From the NCBI RefSeq assembly GCF_011683915.1, contig NZ_JAAQPH010000017.1, forward strand, positions 62,001 to 126,000: a stretch of 64,000 bases of DNA. Reading direction: 5' to 3'. How positions within the stretch are numbered: the first letter of the stretch is position 1; each line of letters opens with the position of its first letter. Made by a program: the position numbers and the translations under genes. The stretch is from Pelagibius litoralis (GTDB taxonomy: Bacteria; Pseudomonadota; Alphaproteobacteria; Kiloniellales; Kiloniellaceae). Positions 43,697 to 53,124 of the stretch are shown piece after piece. The notes below the pieces were generated by a model. The model worked only from the letters and a program-made list of their open reading frames with translations. It did not search any database and was not told where the DNA came from.

Positions 43697-44689
43697 ATGA
43701 CACATATTCCCACTCTGGCTGTTGAGGGCCTTCAAACTTGGTTTCACACCAAAGCCGGCGTACTGAAGGCCGTCAACGGGGTTTCTTTCGAAGTCGACCG
43801 CGGCAAGGTTTTGGGCCTGGTTGGCGAGTCCGGGTCGGGTAAGACCGTAACAGGTTTCTCAATCATCGGGCTCGTGGATCCTCCTGGTAGAGTCGAAGGT
43901 GGGCGTATACTTTTTAACGGAACCGATCTTGCCCGTTTGCCGGCTGAGGAGCTGAGGCAGCTCCGAGGTGCACGCATCGCCATGATCTTCCAAGACCCTA
44001 TGATGACCCTGAACCCGGTCCTTCGCATCGATACCCAGATGATTGAGGCTATCCGCACGCATTCGAACGTTTCTTATAAGAAGGCGCGAAGCCAGGCTCG
44101 TGATGCGCTTGGTCAAGTTGGCATCCCGAGCCCAGACGAGCGGCTTGCAGCTTACCCGCACCAGTTTTCAGGCGGTATGCGTCAGCGTGTCGCGATCGCG
44201 ATCGCACTGCTCAACAAGCCAGACCTGATCATTGCCGACGAGCCGACCACCGCTCTCGACGTGACGATCCAAGCCCAGATCCTGTTCGAGGTTCAGAAGC
44301 TTTGCCGTCAGACGGGAACGGCATTGATTTGGATCACGCACGACCTTTCTGTGGTCGCCGCGATCGCCGACGAGGTCTGTGTCATGTACGCGGGTCGAAT
44401 TGTCGAACAAGGCGTTATCGACGAAGTGCTTGATCGGCCAACCCATCCCTACACCCAAGGACTCATTGGCTCTGTCCCCGGCCACAATCGCCCCGGCTCG
44501 CCTCTTCAGCAGATCCCAGGCGTCATGCCGTCTCTGCTTACCTTGCCAAAGGGTTGCAGTTTTCGCCTACGTTGCCGTTATGCCGACAGCGCCTGTCAGG
44601 TTGAGCCGGAGATGCACGTCGTCGCGAATCCTTACCACGCCACCAAGTGTTGGCACCCCCTTTCCGGTGAGGTCAGTCATGGCATCTGA
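43697..44689 (+). CDS. Peptide ABC transporter ATPase (DppD-like), island
   Basis: A 330-residue ATPase: Walker A GESGSGKT near residue 40, Q-loop IFQDPMMTLNP, signature FSGGMRQRVAIAIAL, Walker [14 protein letters not shown] and switch His in ITHDLSVV. The C-terminal oligopeptide/dipeptide region with the Cys cluster (GCSFRLRCRYADSACQ) is present. It begins 4 bp after the permease stop and overlaps the next ATPase gene by 11 bp. Works as a heterodimer with the F-type subunit. Confidence 0.93.
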   Translation: MTHIPTLAVEGLQTWFHTKAGVLKAVNGVSFEVDRGKVLGLVGESGSGKTVTGFSIIGLVDPPGRVEGGRILFNGTDLARLPAEELRQLRGARIAMIFQDPMMTLNPVLRIDTQMIEAIRTHSNVSYKKARSQARDALGQVGIPSPDERLAAYPHQFSGGMRQRVAIAIALLNKPDLIIADEPTTALDVTIQAQILFEVQKLCRQTGTALIWITHDLSVVAAIADEVCVMYAGRIVEQGVIDEVLDRPTHPYTQGLIGSVPGHNRPGSPLQQIPGVMPSLLTLPKGCSFRLRCRYADSACQVEPEMHVVANPYHATKCWHPLSGEVSHGI

Positions 44690-45716
44690 GTCGACACCAC
44701 CTGCTCGTCGTGAATCGGTGGCAGCACCGCTCATCGAACTCGCCGGCGTGTCGCGGCGTTTCGAAAAGAAGCGCGATATCGCTGTAAAAATTGCCGGAGC
44801 GTTGGGACTCGGCGTTCAAGAGGAAATTGTCCAAGCAGTCGACCAAGTTGATTTGGTGGTACGTGAAGGTGAAGTCGTCGGTCTGGTTGGCGAGTCCGGC
44901 TGTGGCAAGTCTACGCTGGGCCGCATGGCCGCCGGAATACTGCCGCCAAGCGAAGGCCATATCTACTATCGAGAGCGGGACATCTCGAGTCTGGATAAAG
45001 CAGAGGCCCGCGCTGCCGCGCTTGCTGTTCAAATGATCTTTCAGGACCCCTTCGGGTCACTCAATCCGCGCATGCGCGTCAAGAATATCATTGGCGGCGC
45101 GCCTGTTCATCACGGGTTGGTCCGGCGTTCGGAAGTCAGCCGTCATGTCGATGACGTGATGCAGCGGGTCGGCCTCGACCCAGCGTACAAGCGTCGCTTC
45201 CCTCATCAATTCTCCGGCGGACAACGTCAACGCGTCGGAATCGCCCGGGCCCTTGCGGTGAACCCTAGGCTTATCGTTTGCGACGAAGCGGTGGCGGCCC
45301 TGGACGTTTCGATCCAGGCCCAAATCCTGAACCTCTTTATGAAGCTGCGCAGGGACCTTGACCTCACGTACCTCTTTATCAGTCATGATCTAAGCGTGGT
45401 GCAGCATCTTTCCGATCGCGTGGCGATTATGTACCTGGGCCGTATTGTCGAAGAAGGGCCTGCCGCCGAGTTGTTTGCAGAGCCCAATCACCCCTACACG
45501 ATAGCGCTGTTGAAAGAAGTGCCGCGATTGGATGTGCGCCGCCAGGAGTTCGCGCCCATAAAGGGCGAAATTCCCTCGGCGCTCAATCCTCCATCGGGCT
45601 GCCACTTTCATCCGCGTTGCCCACACGCCACGCCAAAATGCCGCACCGAGACACCTGAGCTTAAGGAGATCGCACCGGGAAGGCGCTCCGCCTGTCATTT
45701 GAACGCCGAACTATAG
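44679..45716 (+). CDS. Peptide ABC transporter ATPase (DppF-like), island
   Basis: A 345-residue ATPase from ATG 44679; the upstream open frame lies within the D-type gene and is not coding. Walker A GESGCGKS near residue 71, [15 protein letters not shown], signature [15 protein letters not shown], Walker [13 protein letters not shown] (usual EPT reads EAV), switch His [10 protein letters not shown] and the C-terminal Cys cluster [15 protein letters not shown]. Last gene of the transporter operon; 425 bp without a gene follow. Confidence 0.93.
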   Translation: MASESTPPARRESVAAPLIELAGVSRRFEKKRDIAVKIAGALGLGVQEEIVQAVDQVDLVVREGEVVGLVGESGCGKSTLGRMAAGILPPSEGHIYYRERDISSLDKAEARAAALAVQMIFQDPFGSLNPRMRVKNIIGGAPVHHGLVRRSEVSRHVDDVMQRVGLDPAYKRRFPHQFSGGQRQRVGIARALAVNPRLIVCDEAVAALDVSIQAQILNLFMKLRRDLDLTYLFISHDLSVVQHLSDRVAIMYLGRIVEEGPAAELFAEPNHPYTIALLKEVPRLDVRRQEFAPIKGEIPSALNPPSGCHFHPRCPHATPKCRTETPELKEIAPGRRSACHLNAEL

Positions 45717-46141
45717 ATTCGGTCTTTGAGAAGCCGATACGAGGAGGCTCTCGCTTTAAGAAAGCAGGTGGTTGTGGCGATGAAATAGACCAGACAGAAC
45801 GCTCGATTACCTGAGGACCAAGCGAAGAAAATGGCCGAGATAATGAGGAAGCGCTAGCATGACCACATTTCGGTCGCGTGACGGTGCCAGGTAACAGAGG
45901 GTCAGCAATGGGGCTTGGGTCAACGAGTAATGGCGCGCTCCTGATGCACCGATTTTTGAATTAGTTCCAGAAGATAGTCTGTTGAGATGAAGCAGGCACA
46001 TCATCTGAAACTATGTTGGTGTTCGTGAAGGTCAGGCAGATAGCCGAGAAATCATCATTCACCATCATATCATAGAACCAAGCGGCATAGCATAGCTGGT
46101 TAGAAAGACTTGAAGCTTCGAAAATCGGAAAAGGAAATCCT
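45717..46141. other. Intergenic, no gene recognised
   Basis: No convincing frame or motif in this stretch. No GTATAC operator precedes the D-amino acid aminotransferase gene that starts at 46142. Confidence 0.35.
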
Positions 46142-46996
46142 GTGTCGCGGGTCGTTTACGTCAATGGAGATTTTGTGCGAGAGAAGGAAGCAAAAGTGTC
46201 CGTCTTTGACCGCGGTTTCCTTTTCGGTGACGGTGTCTACGAGGTCTGTTCCGTCCTTGATGGAAAGTTGATTGATAAGGATGCACATCTGGCTAGGCTG
46301 GGGCGATCTCTGGAAAGCCTGAAAATGAACTGTCCGGCCTCGCTCGAAGACATCACCAGCATCCAAAGAGAACTGATCGCTAAGAACGGTATTGTCGAGG
46401 GAACGATCTATCTACAGGTCACCCGCGGCGTGGCGGACCGGGACTTCAACTTTCCCAATAGCGTTACACCGTCTCTGGTGATATTTACGCAGAAAAAAAA
46501 CCTGCTGAACGACCCCATAGCCGGCAAAGGCATCTCGGTGATCACCTTGCCCGACATCCGCTGGCGCCGGCGGGACATTAAAACGGTTATGTTACTGCCC
46601 GCATCTTTGGCCAAGCAGGAAGCTTTGGAGCGTGGTGCCGGCGATGCCTGGTTGGTGGAGGATGGCTATGTGACCGAGGGCTCGGCCAACAATGCCTATA
46701 TCGTCACTATGGGCGGCGTCATTGTGACACGGCAGTTGACTCATTCCATCCTTCACGGCATCACGCGCAAGGCTGTTCTGAAATTGGCTGAGCAAGACGG
46801 CTACGAGGTAGAGGAGAGGGCGTTCACGCCGGGCGAGGCTTGTGAAGCGGCTGAAGCCTTCATCACCAGTGCATCAAGTTTTGTCACGCCAGTCGTGAAG
46901 ATCAACGACAGGGTTCTCTGCAACGGCATACCCGGCCCTGTCACCAGTAAGTTGCGCAGGCTCTACATAGAAATGGCCCGGGCTGAAGCTGAATAG
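46142..46996 (+). CDS. dat: D-amino acid aminotransferase (class IV)
   Basis: A 284-residue fold-IV PLP enzyme starting at GTG 46142 with AAGGAAA upstream. Marks: VFDRGFLFGDGVYEVCSVLDG (residues about 20-40, phosphate/entry loop), the PLP-Lys segment RRRDIKTVMLLPASLAKQEA near 145, and EDGYVTEGSANNAYIV near 175. The R-G-F-x-F-G-D-G-V-Y-E form and the short length fit D-alanine/D-amino acid aminotransferase better than branched-chain IlvE. It would convert D-amino acids, for instance those freed by the D-aminoacylase at 40020, to keto acids plus D-glutamate. It is a single-gene unit without a GTATAC site of its own. Confidence 0.82.
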   Translation: MSRVVYVNGDFVREKEAKVSVFDRGFLFGDGVYEVCSVLDGKLIDKDAHLARLGRSLESLKMNCPASLEDITSIQRELIAKNGIVEGTIYLQVTRGVADRDFNFPNSVTPSLVIFTQKKNLLNDPIAGKGISVITLPDIRWRRRDIKTVMLLPASLAKQEALERGAGDAWLVEDGYVTEGSANNAYIVTMGGVIVTRQLTHSILHGITRKAVLKLAEQDGYEVEERAFTPGEACEAAEAFITSASSFVTPVVKINDRVLCNGIPGPVTSKLRRLYIEMARAEAE

Positions 46997-47049
46997 GCAA
47001 TAAGCCCGTCGCTTCAACTGCAGCGATCACGGGCGAGATCTCGCCACGG

Positions 47050-47240
47050 TTATCCGTGGTGGTAGTTCATGTCGGGCTCGGGGACTGATGCGCTGTCGAT
47101 TGTGACGATTCCGCCCTGCTGGATTTCCATGCGGTCTGAGCGGAGGTCGGGATGCTGAGGCCCTGACCATGGATAAACAAAGCCAACAGCGAAGACGACG
47201 AACTGCCCGGTGCAGGCAGCAAGCCGTGATTGGGCACCAA
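47050..47240 (-). pseudogene. Unidentified coding remnant
   Basis: One minus-strand frame without a start codon reads GQFVVFAVGFVYPWSGPQHP, DLRSDRMEIQQGGIVTIDSA and SVPEPDMNYHHG before a stop at 47050. The composition looks like the end of a real protein, but I recognise no family. Confidence 0.3.
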
Positions 47241-47282
47241 ATTGATAGGATTTGTCATCCCCACGTGATAAATGTGAATTCT

Positions 47283-47295
47283 GTATACGGGCTTC
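47283..47295. promoter_or_regulatory. Degenerate GTATAC operator
   Basis: GTATAC-G-GGCTTC: one perfect and one decayed half-site, about 300 bp before the first GntR gene. Possibly a relic of an operator for a lost gene or a weak autoregulatory site. Confidence 0.3.
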
Positions 47296-47551
47296 TGACT
47301 CTCGGATTACGCAGTTTCTAACGCTCGCTGAAAAATCGGAGGGGATTTTGGGGCAAATCTCGCTATAGGATTGTCGCTCGCTATAGGATTGTCGTAAGTG
47401 GCAGGGATTGAAATTGTCCGAACATTGAAACCGCTGTAGTCATTGATGAAAAACGATTGAACATTGCCCACGAAGATGAAGGTATCTGATATGTGCTTGC
47501 GCTTTCATGAGTGACCGCCCGAACCGAGTTCCGGAGTCGAAAACTCCTCCA

Positions 47552-48230
47552 TTCTGCATAGCCCTTACTATAGAACCGAGTTAACTGTCATGGATGCACC
47601 AGCCCGATCCTCTCATCTGTTCGAACAGATACACGAAATTCTCTGGGGAAAAATCCTCCAAGGTGAAATTGAACCAACTCAGCGCCTGAAAGATGTTGAA
47701 TGGGCTGCGAAGCTCGGCGTAAGCCGGACGCCGGTACGCGAGGCAATGAGAAAGATGCAACAGGAAGGTATCCTCATCCCGCTCAATCAAGGTGGGTATG
47801 AGGTACGATCGGTCACGATGACCGATCTCCAAGATCTTTACCGCTGCCGGTCGGCGCTTGAAGTGCAGGCTGCACGCGAGGCTGCGGAGCATTTTGGGCC
47901 GAAGGTCGCGAAGCATTTCACTGGCCTCATCCGGATGATCGACCGTGCCCTTGAGCGTAAGGACTTAGACTTGGCTTTGGCATTGAATGGCGATTTCCAT
48001 CGTGATTTGATCAAGCAGAGTGGAAATGTTCATCTGCTAGGCCTCTACGAAACGATCAGAAAACTCACGCTCTTCTACCGCACAACATTGTTGAATCGTG
48101 CCAAGGCGGACACAGACCGAAAGAAAACATACGCCCGGCGCTTCATGGCTGGCAACAAGGAGCACCGGGCCATTATCAAGGCGTTGACTGAACAGGATGG
48201 TGAAAAGGCCGCCAGCCTGATGCAGAGTCA
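47552..48230 (+). repeat. Tandem duplication unit A (GntR gene with leader)
   Basis: From TTCTGCATAGCCCTTACTAT at 47552 onward the sequence repeats at 49141-49819, covering the 38-bp leader and most of the GntR gene. Identity is near complete over the leader and the first about 250 bases of the gene and falls off afterwards. A decayed IS6 copy (48331-49067) separates the units. Confidence 0.85.
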
Positions 48231-48276
48231 CATGCTTCGGGCTACCGAACACTTGAACCAGGAAATTTCGAAGTGA
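47590..48276 (+). CDS. GntR-family (FCD) regulator 1
   Basis: A 228-residue FadR/FCD-type repressor from ATG 47590. N-terminal winged helix: LWGKILQGEIEPTQRLKDVE and WAAKLGVSRTPVREAMRKMQ (recognition helix in SRTPVREAM). The FCD effector domain from about residue 85 keeps the metal site: ALNGDFHRDL, NKEHRAIIKAL and MQSHML. FCD proteins usually bind carboxylates or sugar acids. Residues 1-80 are identical to regulator 2 except at positions 2 and 5, so both should read the same operator, presumably the island's GTATAC-N-GTATAC. The ligand domain has about 30 differences plus a different tail. Lies right of the D-amino acid aminotransferase gene. Confidence 0.9.
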   Translation: MDAPARSSHLFEQIHEILWGKILQGEIEPTQRLKDVEWAAKLGVSRTPVREAMRKMQQEGILIPLNQGGYEVRSVTMTDLQDLYRCRSALEVQAAREAAEHFGPKVAKHFTGLIRMIDRALERKDLDLALALNGDFHRDLIKQSGNVHLLGLYETIRKLTLFYRTTLLNRAKADTDRKKTYARRFMAGNKEHRAIIKALTEQDGEKAASLMQSHMLRATEHLNQEISK

Positions 48277-48330
48277 ATCTCATATAAATCCACTACGGCC
48301 GCTCCAGAATCCCCAAGCAGCACGTGTAAT

Positions 48331-49067
48331 GGCGTTGTCAGAGTAAATTGGCTTGAGCCGAGAAGGGAATGTTCTGCAATCTCCGGCGATGCGTAATCTG
48401 TTCCGCTGTTTCAACAGTTCGCTCGAGGTGATGACGTACATCGGCTATCCTTGAGACAGGTTGAGAATCTTCTGCTCGAGCGCGGTGTCGATATCCGCCA
48501 CGAAACGGGGCGGTTTTGGTGGAACCGGTTTGGCTTGTTGTTCGCCGCGGCGGTCCCGAAGTGGCGCGTTCATTCTTTATGGTATACCCAATGGCGATGG
48601 TAATTCGACGAGATCTTCGTGAAGATTAACGGCGGGATGCACTGTCTCTCGCGAACGATTGATCACGAAGGCGAGATGCTTGAGGTTTTGCGACGAAACG
48701 ACGGGATTCATGGTCATGCTGAGGTTCTTGAAGCACACAATGAACCGCTACGGCTGACCATGATTGATCGTAACAGACCGGTTTCGCTCTACGCTACGGC
48801 ACCGAAGGTTATCGGTATCGGTGAGCTTCAGAAGTGTGCCGTTAACTCAACAACAGAGCCGAGAACTCACACCAACCGCTCCGACGATGAGAGAGGGTGG
48901 GGAGGGGGAATTCAGCGGCATCGAGACTCTTGAGGAGTTTGCCTCCGTTCGTGCTTCGATCCATAGTCACTTTAGTCAAGACCGCCACCCCAACCGCCGG
49001 GATATCTTCAAGCAGAACCGCGCGCTATCCGGGTCGAGTGGCGGCAGTTGGCGGTCTGACGACGCTG
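48331..49067 (+). mobile_element. Decayed IS6-family element (second copy)
   Basis: The sequence follows the IS6 element at 25005 from the left end (GGCGTTGTCAGAG, 48331) through MRNLFRCFNSS-like, EIFVKINGGMHCLSRTIDHE and NNRAENSH-like parts in several frames to a decayed right end (GGTCTGACGACGCTG, near 49067). Several frameshifts and stops make the transposase dead. It sits between the two GntR genes and may have mediated or followed their duplication. Confidence 0.65.
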
Positions 49068-49140
49068 AATCCGTGAGTTTTGAAGACTGGTACCCTCTAG
49101 ATTGACTCTACCCTCACGCTCATCAAAGGATCATAATCGC

Positions 49141-49819
49141 TTCTGCATAGCCCTTACTATAGAACCGAGTTAATTGTCATGAATGCACCAGTCCGATCCT
49201 CTCATCTGTTCGAACAGATACACGAAATTCTCTGGGGAAAAATCCTCCAAGGTGAAATCGAACCAACCCAGCGCCTGAAAGATGTTGAATGGGCTGCGAA
49301 GCTCGGCGTAAGCCGGACGCCGGTGCGCGAGGCAATGAGAAAGATGCAACAGGAAGGTATCCTCATCCCGCTCAATCAAGGTGGGTATGAGGTACGATCG
49401 GTCACGATGACTGATCTCCATGACCTTTACCGCTGTCGATCGGCGCTTGAGGTGCAGGCTGTACGCGAGGCTGCGGAGCATTTTGGACCGAAGGTCGCGA
49501 AGCATTTCACTAGCCTCATCCGGATGACTGACCAGGCTATTGAGCGCAACGACCTAGACAGGGTATTAGCGCTGAACAGCGAGTTCCATCGGGATCTGAT
49601 CGAGCAGAGTGGGAATGTTCACCTGCCGGGCCTCTGCGAAACGATCAGAAAACTCACGCTGTTCTACCGTACCGCTTTGTTGAATCGCGCCAAAGCAGAC
49701 GCACGGCGGAAGAAAGACTACGTCCAGCGCCTCAAGGCCAAGCAGAAAGAACATCGCGCCATCATTAAGGCGCTCACCGAACAGGATGGAGAAAAGGCTG
49801 CCAGTTTGATGCAGAGCCA
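49141..49819 (+). repeat. Tandem duplication unit B (GntR gene with leader)
   Basis: Second copy of the unit at 47552-48230; same leader, near-identical DNA-binding part, diverged effector part. No GTATAC site is present in the shared leader. Confidence 0.85.
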
Positions 49820-49859
49820 TCTACTCCAGACTGCCCAGCACATGGAGTTGGAATCTTGA
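49179..49859 (+). CDS. GntR-family (FCD) regulator 2
   Basis: A 226-residue paralogue of regulator 1 starting at ATG 49179 with the same leader. The helix-turn-helix is the same to the residue, while the FCD domain differs in pocket-flanking regions (SLIRMTDQAIERNDLDRVLA versus GLIRMIDRALERKDLDLALA; KADARRKKDYVQRLKAKQ versus KADTDRKKTYARRFMAGN). The metal residues LNSEFHRDL, KEHRAI and MQSHLL remain, with Glu in place of Asp before FH. So it probably binds the same DNA but answers to a different ligand. Heterodimers with regulator 1 are possible. Confidence 0.9.
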   Translation: MNAPVRSSHLFEQIHEILWGKILQGEIEPTQRLKDVEWAAKLGVSRTPVREAMRKMQQEGILIPLNQGGYEVRSVTMTDLHDLYRCRSALEVQAVREAAEHFGPKVAKHFTSLIRMTDQAIERNDLDRVLALNSEFHRDLIEQSGNVHLPGLCETIRKLTLFYRTALLNRAKADARRKKDYVQRLKAKQKEHRAIIKALTEQDGEKAASLMQSHLLQTAQHMELES

Positions 49860-50129
49860 GACAGCCTTTTTGGCAAGTCCACTACCGCGCAGTCGGCATC
49901 CCTGCCAGTTCGTATGATCGATTCTTGAATCGTTCACGAAGGACCCGGAGATAGACTGATCCGTCGCCTGATCTGGGCTAGCAGTTCTGCTTTTAGGCAG
50001 GCCGCTAAGTCCGCCTACTACCAGTCACCGTTCATCGATCGGAAAAAACTGTCCGCTCTTCTCGCCTGCGTAAAGCAGCAACGGTCTGATCAGGATATCG
50101 TTCTCCTGCTGCTCAAGGATTTGAGCGAC

Positions 50130-50225
50130 CTAGCCGGGCAGGCGGTCGATCAGCTCCTCGGTCCCGTAGGTCTGGAAGTTGCGGCGTATCTCGTAGAGCT
50201 GCTGGCGGCTAGGCGCAGGCGACCA
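50130..50225 (-). pseudogene. Transposase fragment (helix-turn-helix leader type)
   Basis: The minus strand reads SRQQLYEIRRNFQTYGTEEL followed by IDRLPG and a stop, which resembles the N-terminal helix-turn-helix of IS481-like transposases. Only about 30 residues remain; the rest of 49860-50243 shows no gene. Confidence 0.4.
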
Positions 50226-50243
50226 TAAGCGATCTGCGCGAGG

Positions 50244-50489
50244 TCACTCAGAGCACCATGGGGGTAGACGTCCACCTGCTATGTCATCAGTACCGGCATC
50301 TATCGCCGCATAGGGCCAGGTTAGTTTTTGCTGTGCTTCTGACAGGCTTTCATCGAACCATTTGTCGAACGCCGCAGGGTCTGCACCGTTGAGCGGAAAG
50401 AACTGCCAGATGCGGGCGTCTTCTGCGATCTTCGTGCGGAACCAAAGTTGGCTCGCTGCCTGATCGCGGTCACAATGGAATTCCGTCAC
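50244..50489 (-). pseudogene. GNAT acetyltransferase N-terminal fragment
   Basis: The frame reads ARIWQFFPLNGADPAAFDKW, FDESLSEAQQKLTWPYAAID and then leaves homology after DIAGGRLP. This matches the first third of RimJ-like GNAT N-acetyltransferases (xxIWxxxPx...WP(F)AxID). The acetyl-CoA-binding part is missing. Confidence 0.45.
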
Positions 50490-50551
50490 CCGGCGCAGTT
50501 AACGTGTCAGTGCCTCCGGGGGACTGCAACACTAGGAAAGAAGATTGATCG

Positions 50552-51715
50552 ATGAAACAAAGGACAATCAAGGCCGTTTTCATGCGTGGTGGTACTAGCA
50601 AAGGTTTGTTCATGCATCGTTCGGACCTGCCTGAAGATGCTTCCATGCGTGATGCCCTTATCTTGGCCGCGATGGGTAGTCCGGATCCGTTTGAACGCCA
50701 ACTCGATGGAATGGGTGGTGGCATCTCTTCACTGTCAAAAATCATGATCGTGGATCGATCCACCCGGCCTGGTGTCGATATTGAATATGTCTTTGGCCAG
50801 GTCTCGGTTGACGAAGCCGTTATCCACTATCAAGGGAATTGCGGAAACCTGACGTCGGCGGTTGCGGCCTTCGCTGTAAACGAAGGCCTGGTTAATCCCA
50901 AAGACGGCTTGGTGAAACTAAGGATGTTGAGCCTGAATACAGGAACTATTGTTGGGGCAACCTTGGGGGTGAAAGAAAGCGAGGCTGTGGTGGAAGGGAA
51001 CTTCGTTGTCGATGGGGTATCGGGCTCAGGAGCACTGATCCAACTGGACTTCCTCAATCCTGCCGGAGCAGTGTGCGGGAAGTTGCTTCCGACCGGTATG
51101 CCTGTCGATGTGCTTGAAGTTCAAGGGGTCGGAGGTGTCAGTACAACGATCATGGATGCCGGCACTCTCGTCGTGTTCGTGAACGCTGAGGCACTGCGAT
51201 TGTCCGGGCGGGAACGGCCAACCGAAATACAAGCTGATAAGCCTATGATGGCCAAGCTTGAAGCGATCAGAGTCGAAGCTGCGGTCCGTATTGGGGCGGC
51301 CCGCTGCACCTCAAGAGTCAGTCACCTCTCCCCTTCAAAACTATCTATTTCTCTGGTTGCCTCGACAGAGGGACAAGCTGCGGCGGAATCTGAGACTATT
51401 CGACATAACGAAGCCGACATATATGTCCAGAGTATCTCGATGGGCGTTCCACATAGGGCAATCCCGGTTGGTGTCGCAATGTGTACTGCCGTTGCTGCAA
51501 AGGTTGAAGGCACAGTGGTCAACCACCTGATCCGGCGTAATGTCGACGGGCGCACAATCCAGATCGCCCATCCCGCAGGCCTTTGTCCTGTTGATGCAGT
51601 CGTAAGCAATACTGATGGCTGGCATGTCGATTCGATAGCAGCGTCGAGAACGGCACGCCGTTTGATGAGCGGCTTGGTTTACGCACCGGAGTCGCGGGTA
51701 TGCCTTCCACTCTGA
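50552..51715 (+). CDS. PrpF/4-oxalomesaconate tautomerase-family isomerase 2
   Basis: A 387-residue protein from ATG 50552 behind AGGAAAGAAG. Typical PrpF features: FMRGGTSKGLFMHRSDLP near residue 10, DGMGGGISSLSKIMIV near 50, VIHYQGNCGNLTSAVAAFAV near 90 and PHRAIPVGVAMCTAVAAKVE near 295. Compared with isomerase 1 (30471) it keeps the family's RGGTSKG and GNCGN with the catalytic Cys, so it is the more orthodox member. Likely isomerises an unsaturated di- or tricarboxylate. It stands alone between the GNAT piece and a degraded gene; no GTATAC site is near. Confidence 0.85.
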   Translation: MKQRTIKAVFMRGGTSKGLFMHRSDLPEDASMRDALILAAMGSPDPFERQLDGMGGGISSLSKIMIVDRSTRPGVDIEYVFGQVSVDEAVIHYQGNCGNLTSAVAAFAVNEGLVNPKDGLVKLRMLSLNTGTIVGATLGVKESEAVVEGNFVVDGVSGSGALIQLDFLNPAGAVCGKLLPTGMPVDVLEVQGVGGVSTTIMDAGTLVVFVNAEALRLSGRERPTEIQADKPMMAKLEAIRVEAAVRIGAARCTSRVSHLSPSKLSISLVASTEGQAAAESETIRHNEADIYVQSISMGVPHRAIPVGVAMCTAVAAKVEGTVVNHLIRRNVDGRTIQIAHPAGLCPVDAVVSNTDGWHVDSIAASRTARRLMSGLVYAPESRVCLPL

Positions 51716-51716
51716 T

Positions 51717-53124
51717 TCACGGCCTCGGAACAACACTGAATTGAGCGACAGGCATCCGCGATCTTACGTTCGAGGAAGCCGCCGCCGTTAGGGCATGGAG
51801 TACTGATAGGGCCTTTTCGGCAGCCGGTTGCCAGTCCTCGACAATTTGCTCTATGCGCTGGCTCATCATGCCGGCCTTACCTGTCAAGTTGTTGGTGTCG
51901 TCGTGGACGCGGATCATGAGATCTTTGAGACAGTCGACATCGTTGGGGAAGGACTCATGTGGACATAGGTTGAACAACCCGGTAGGCAGCAAGACATAGA
52001 GTACTGGATCAATCTCGGGCTGTTGACGAATCACGGGACAATAGAATTTACGCAGGTAATTGGCCACACTACGGAAGTATCCGCGGGCTCTGGGTGGATA
52101 GCCCGCCATCGGAATGCCACCTCAGTGGAGATGTGGACTGCAGGGACGCGTCAATTCCGACGGTACTTCGTCGAGGGCTGGATAGTGACTCTGAAGAACT
52201 GAATAAAGCATTTGGATTATGGAAATGGCTGGAAGAGGCATTTGTTCGGGCAGGTCTTTGATCCTTTCCACAAAAACACTCGGGCTGAGCGGTGAGTAGG
52301 ATCGGGAGCATTGCGTGGTCTATGAGTTCACGAATGTCAGAGTAATGCGCCGTGTTCATCCGGAACCCCTGTCCCGATAATTCGAGCGGCACTCGAGTGA
52401 CGCGGCCGTCCAAGCTTACACAGCGATCAAATATGCGCTTCAACAACTGCTCTGGTTGCTTGTGACCACGGGCATCATCGAGTAGCACGCCAAGTATCTT
52501 CCGCACGAGCCCCTCATGGCGTACGAAGAGTGTCGACTGAAAACGGAACTCTCCAAGATCATTGAGGTTGTTGCGGTGAAGTCTTGTAAGGGGCAATAGC
52601 TGACCGTCGATGGAGGTAAGAGTGAACGGAGTGAAAAGAGGCCCGCTCCTGTCTCTTTTGCGAAAGCAAGAGCCATTCCACGTGAAAAGGTCCAGCATTC
52701 TTCGTTCTGTGCGATCGACCATCGAGCCGGGCATACAACTCCAGTCACCGGCGTCTGGGGCTTCGGCTTCCGTCTGATTGCAATCGAAAATAAGGGGATA
52801 CCCCAAGCGACGTGAGCCAAAGGCAATGTGGTTGTAATCGCGCGAACCGGCGCGACCGTGAACCATATTTGCCCAGTTACCAATATGTCCGGTTCGCGAA
52901 GGAAGTATGAAGGGGTCTTGGCGCAGTGTATCTATAAGTTGGCCGATTTCGATCTCAGAGTTACCCATGTGAACCCAATCGAACGCCAACTCTCTGCTGG
53001 CAAACTGATCCATGGATCGCGCATTCAGTTTAGCTTTGTTTGCCATCTGCTTGAACATGCCGATCGATCGAAGCAATTGTGTTCGACATAGTCTCCGGAA
53101 ATGGCTTGGGGGCGTGTTTTCCAA
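51717..53124 (-). pseudogene. Degraded gene of unknown function, at least two frameshifts
   Basis: Three consecutive minus-strand frames together look like one protein of about 450 residues. Segment 1 (from 53124, best from about 53010) contains ASRELAFDWVHMGNSEIEIG, RTGHIGNWANMVHGRAGS and GEFRFQSTLFVRHEGLVRK. Near 52290 it shifts to a frame reading VFVERIKDLPEQMPLPAISI and YSVLQSHYPALDEVPSEL, while the first frame becomes Ser-rich nonsense. From about 52109 a third frame reads ANYLRKFYCPVIRQQPEIDP, VLYVLLPTGLFNLCPHE and VEDWQPAAEKALSVLHAL to 51717. I recognise no family; there are no membrane segments or clear catalytic motifs. Confidence 0.5.
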
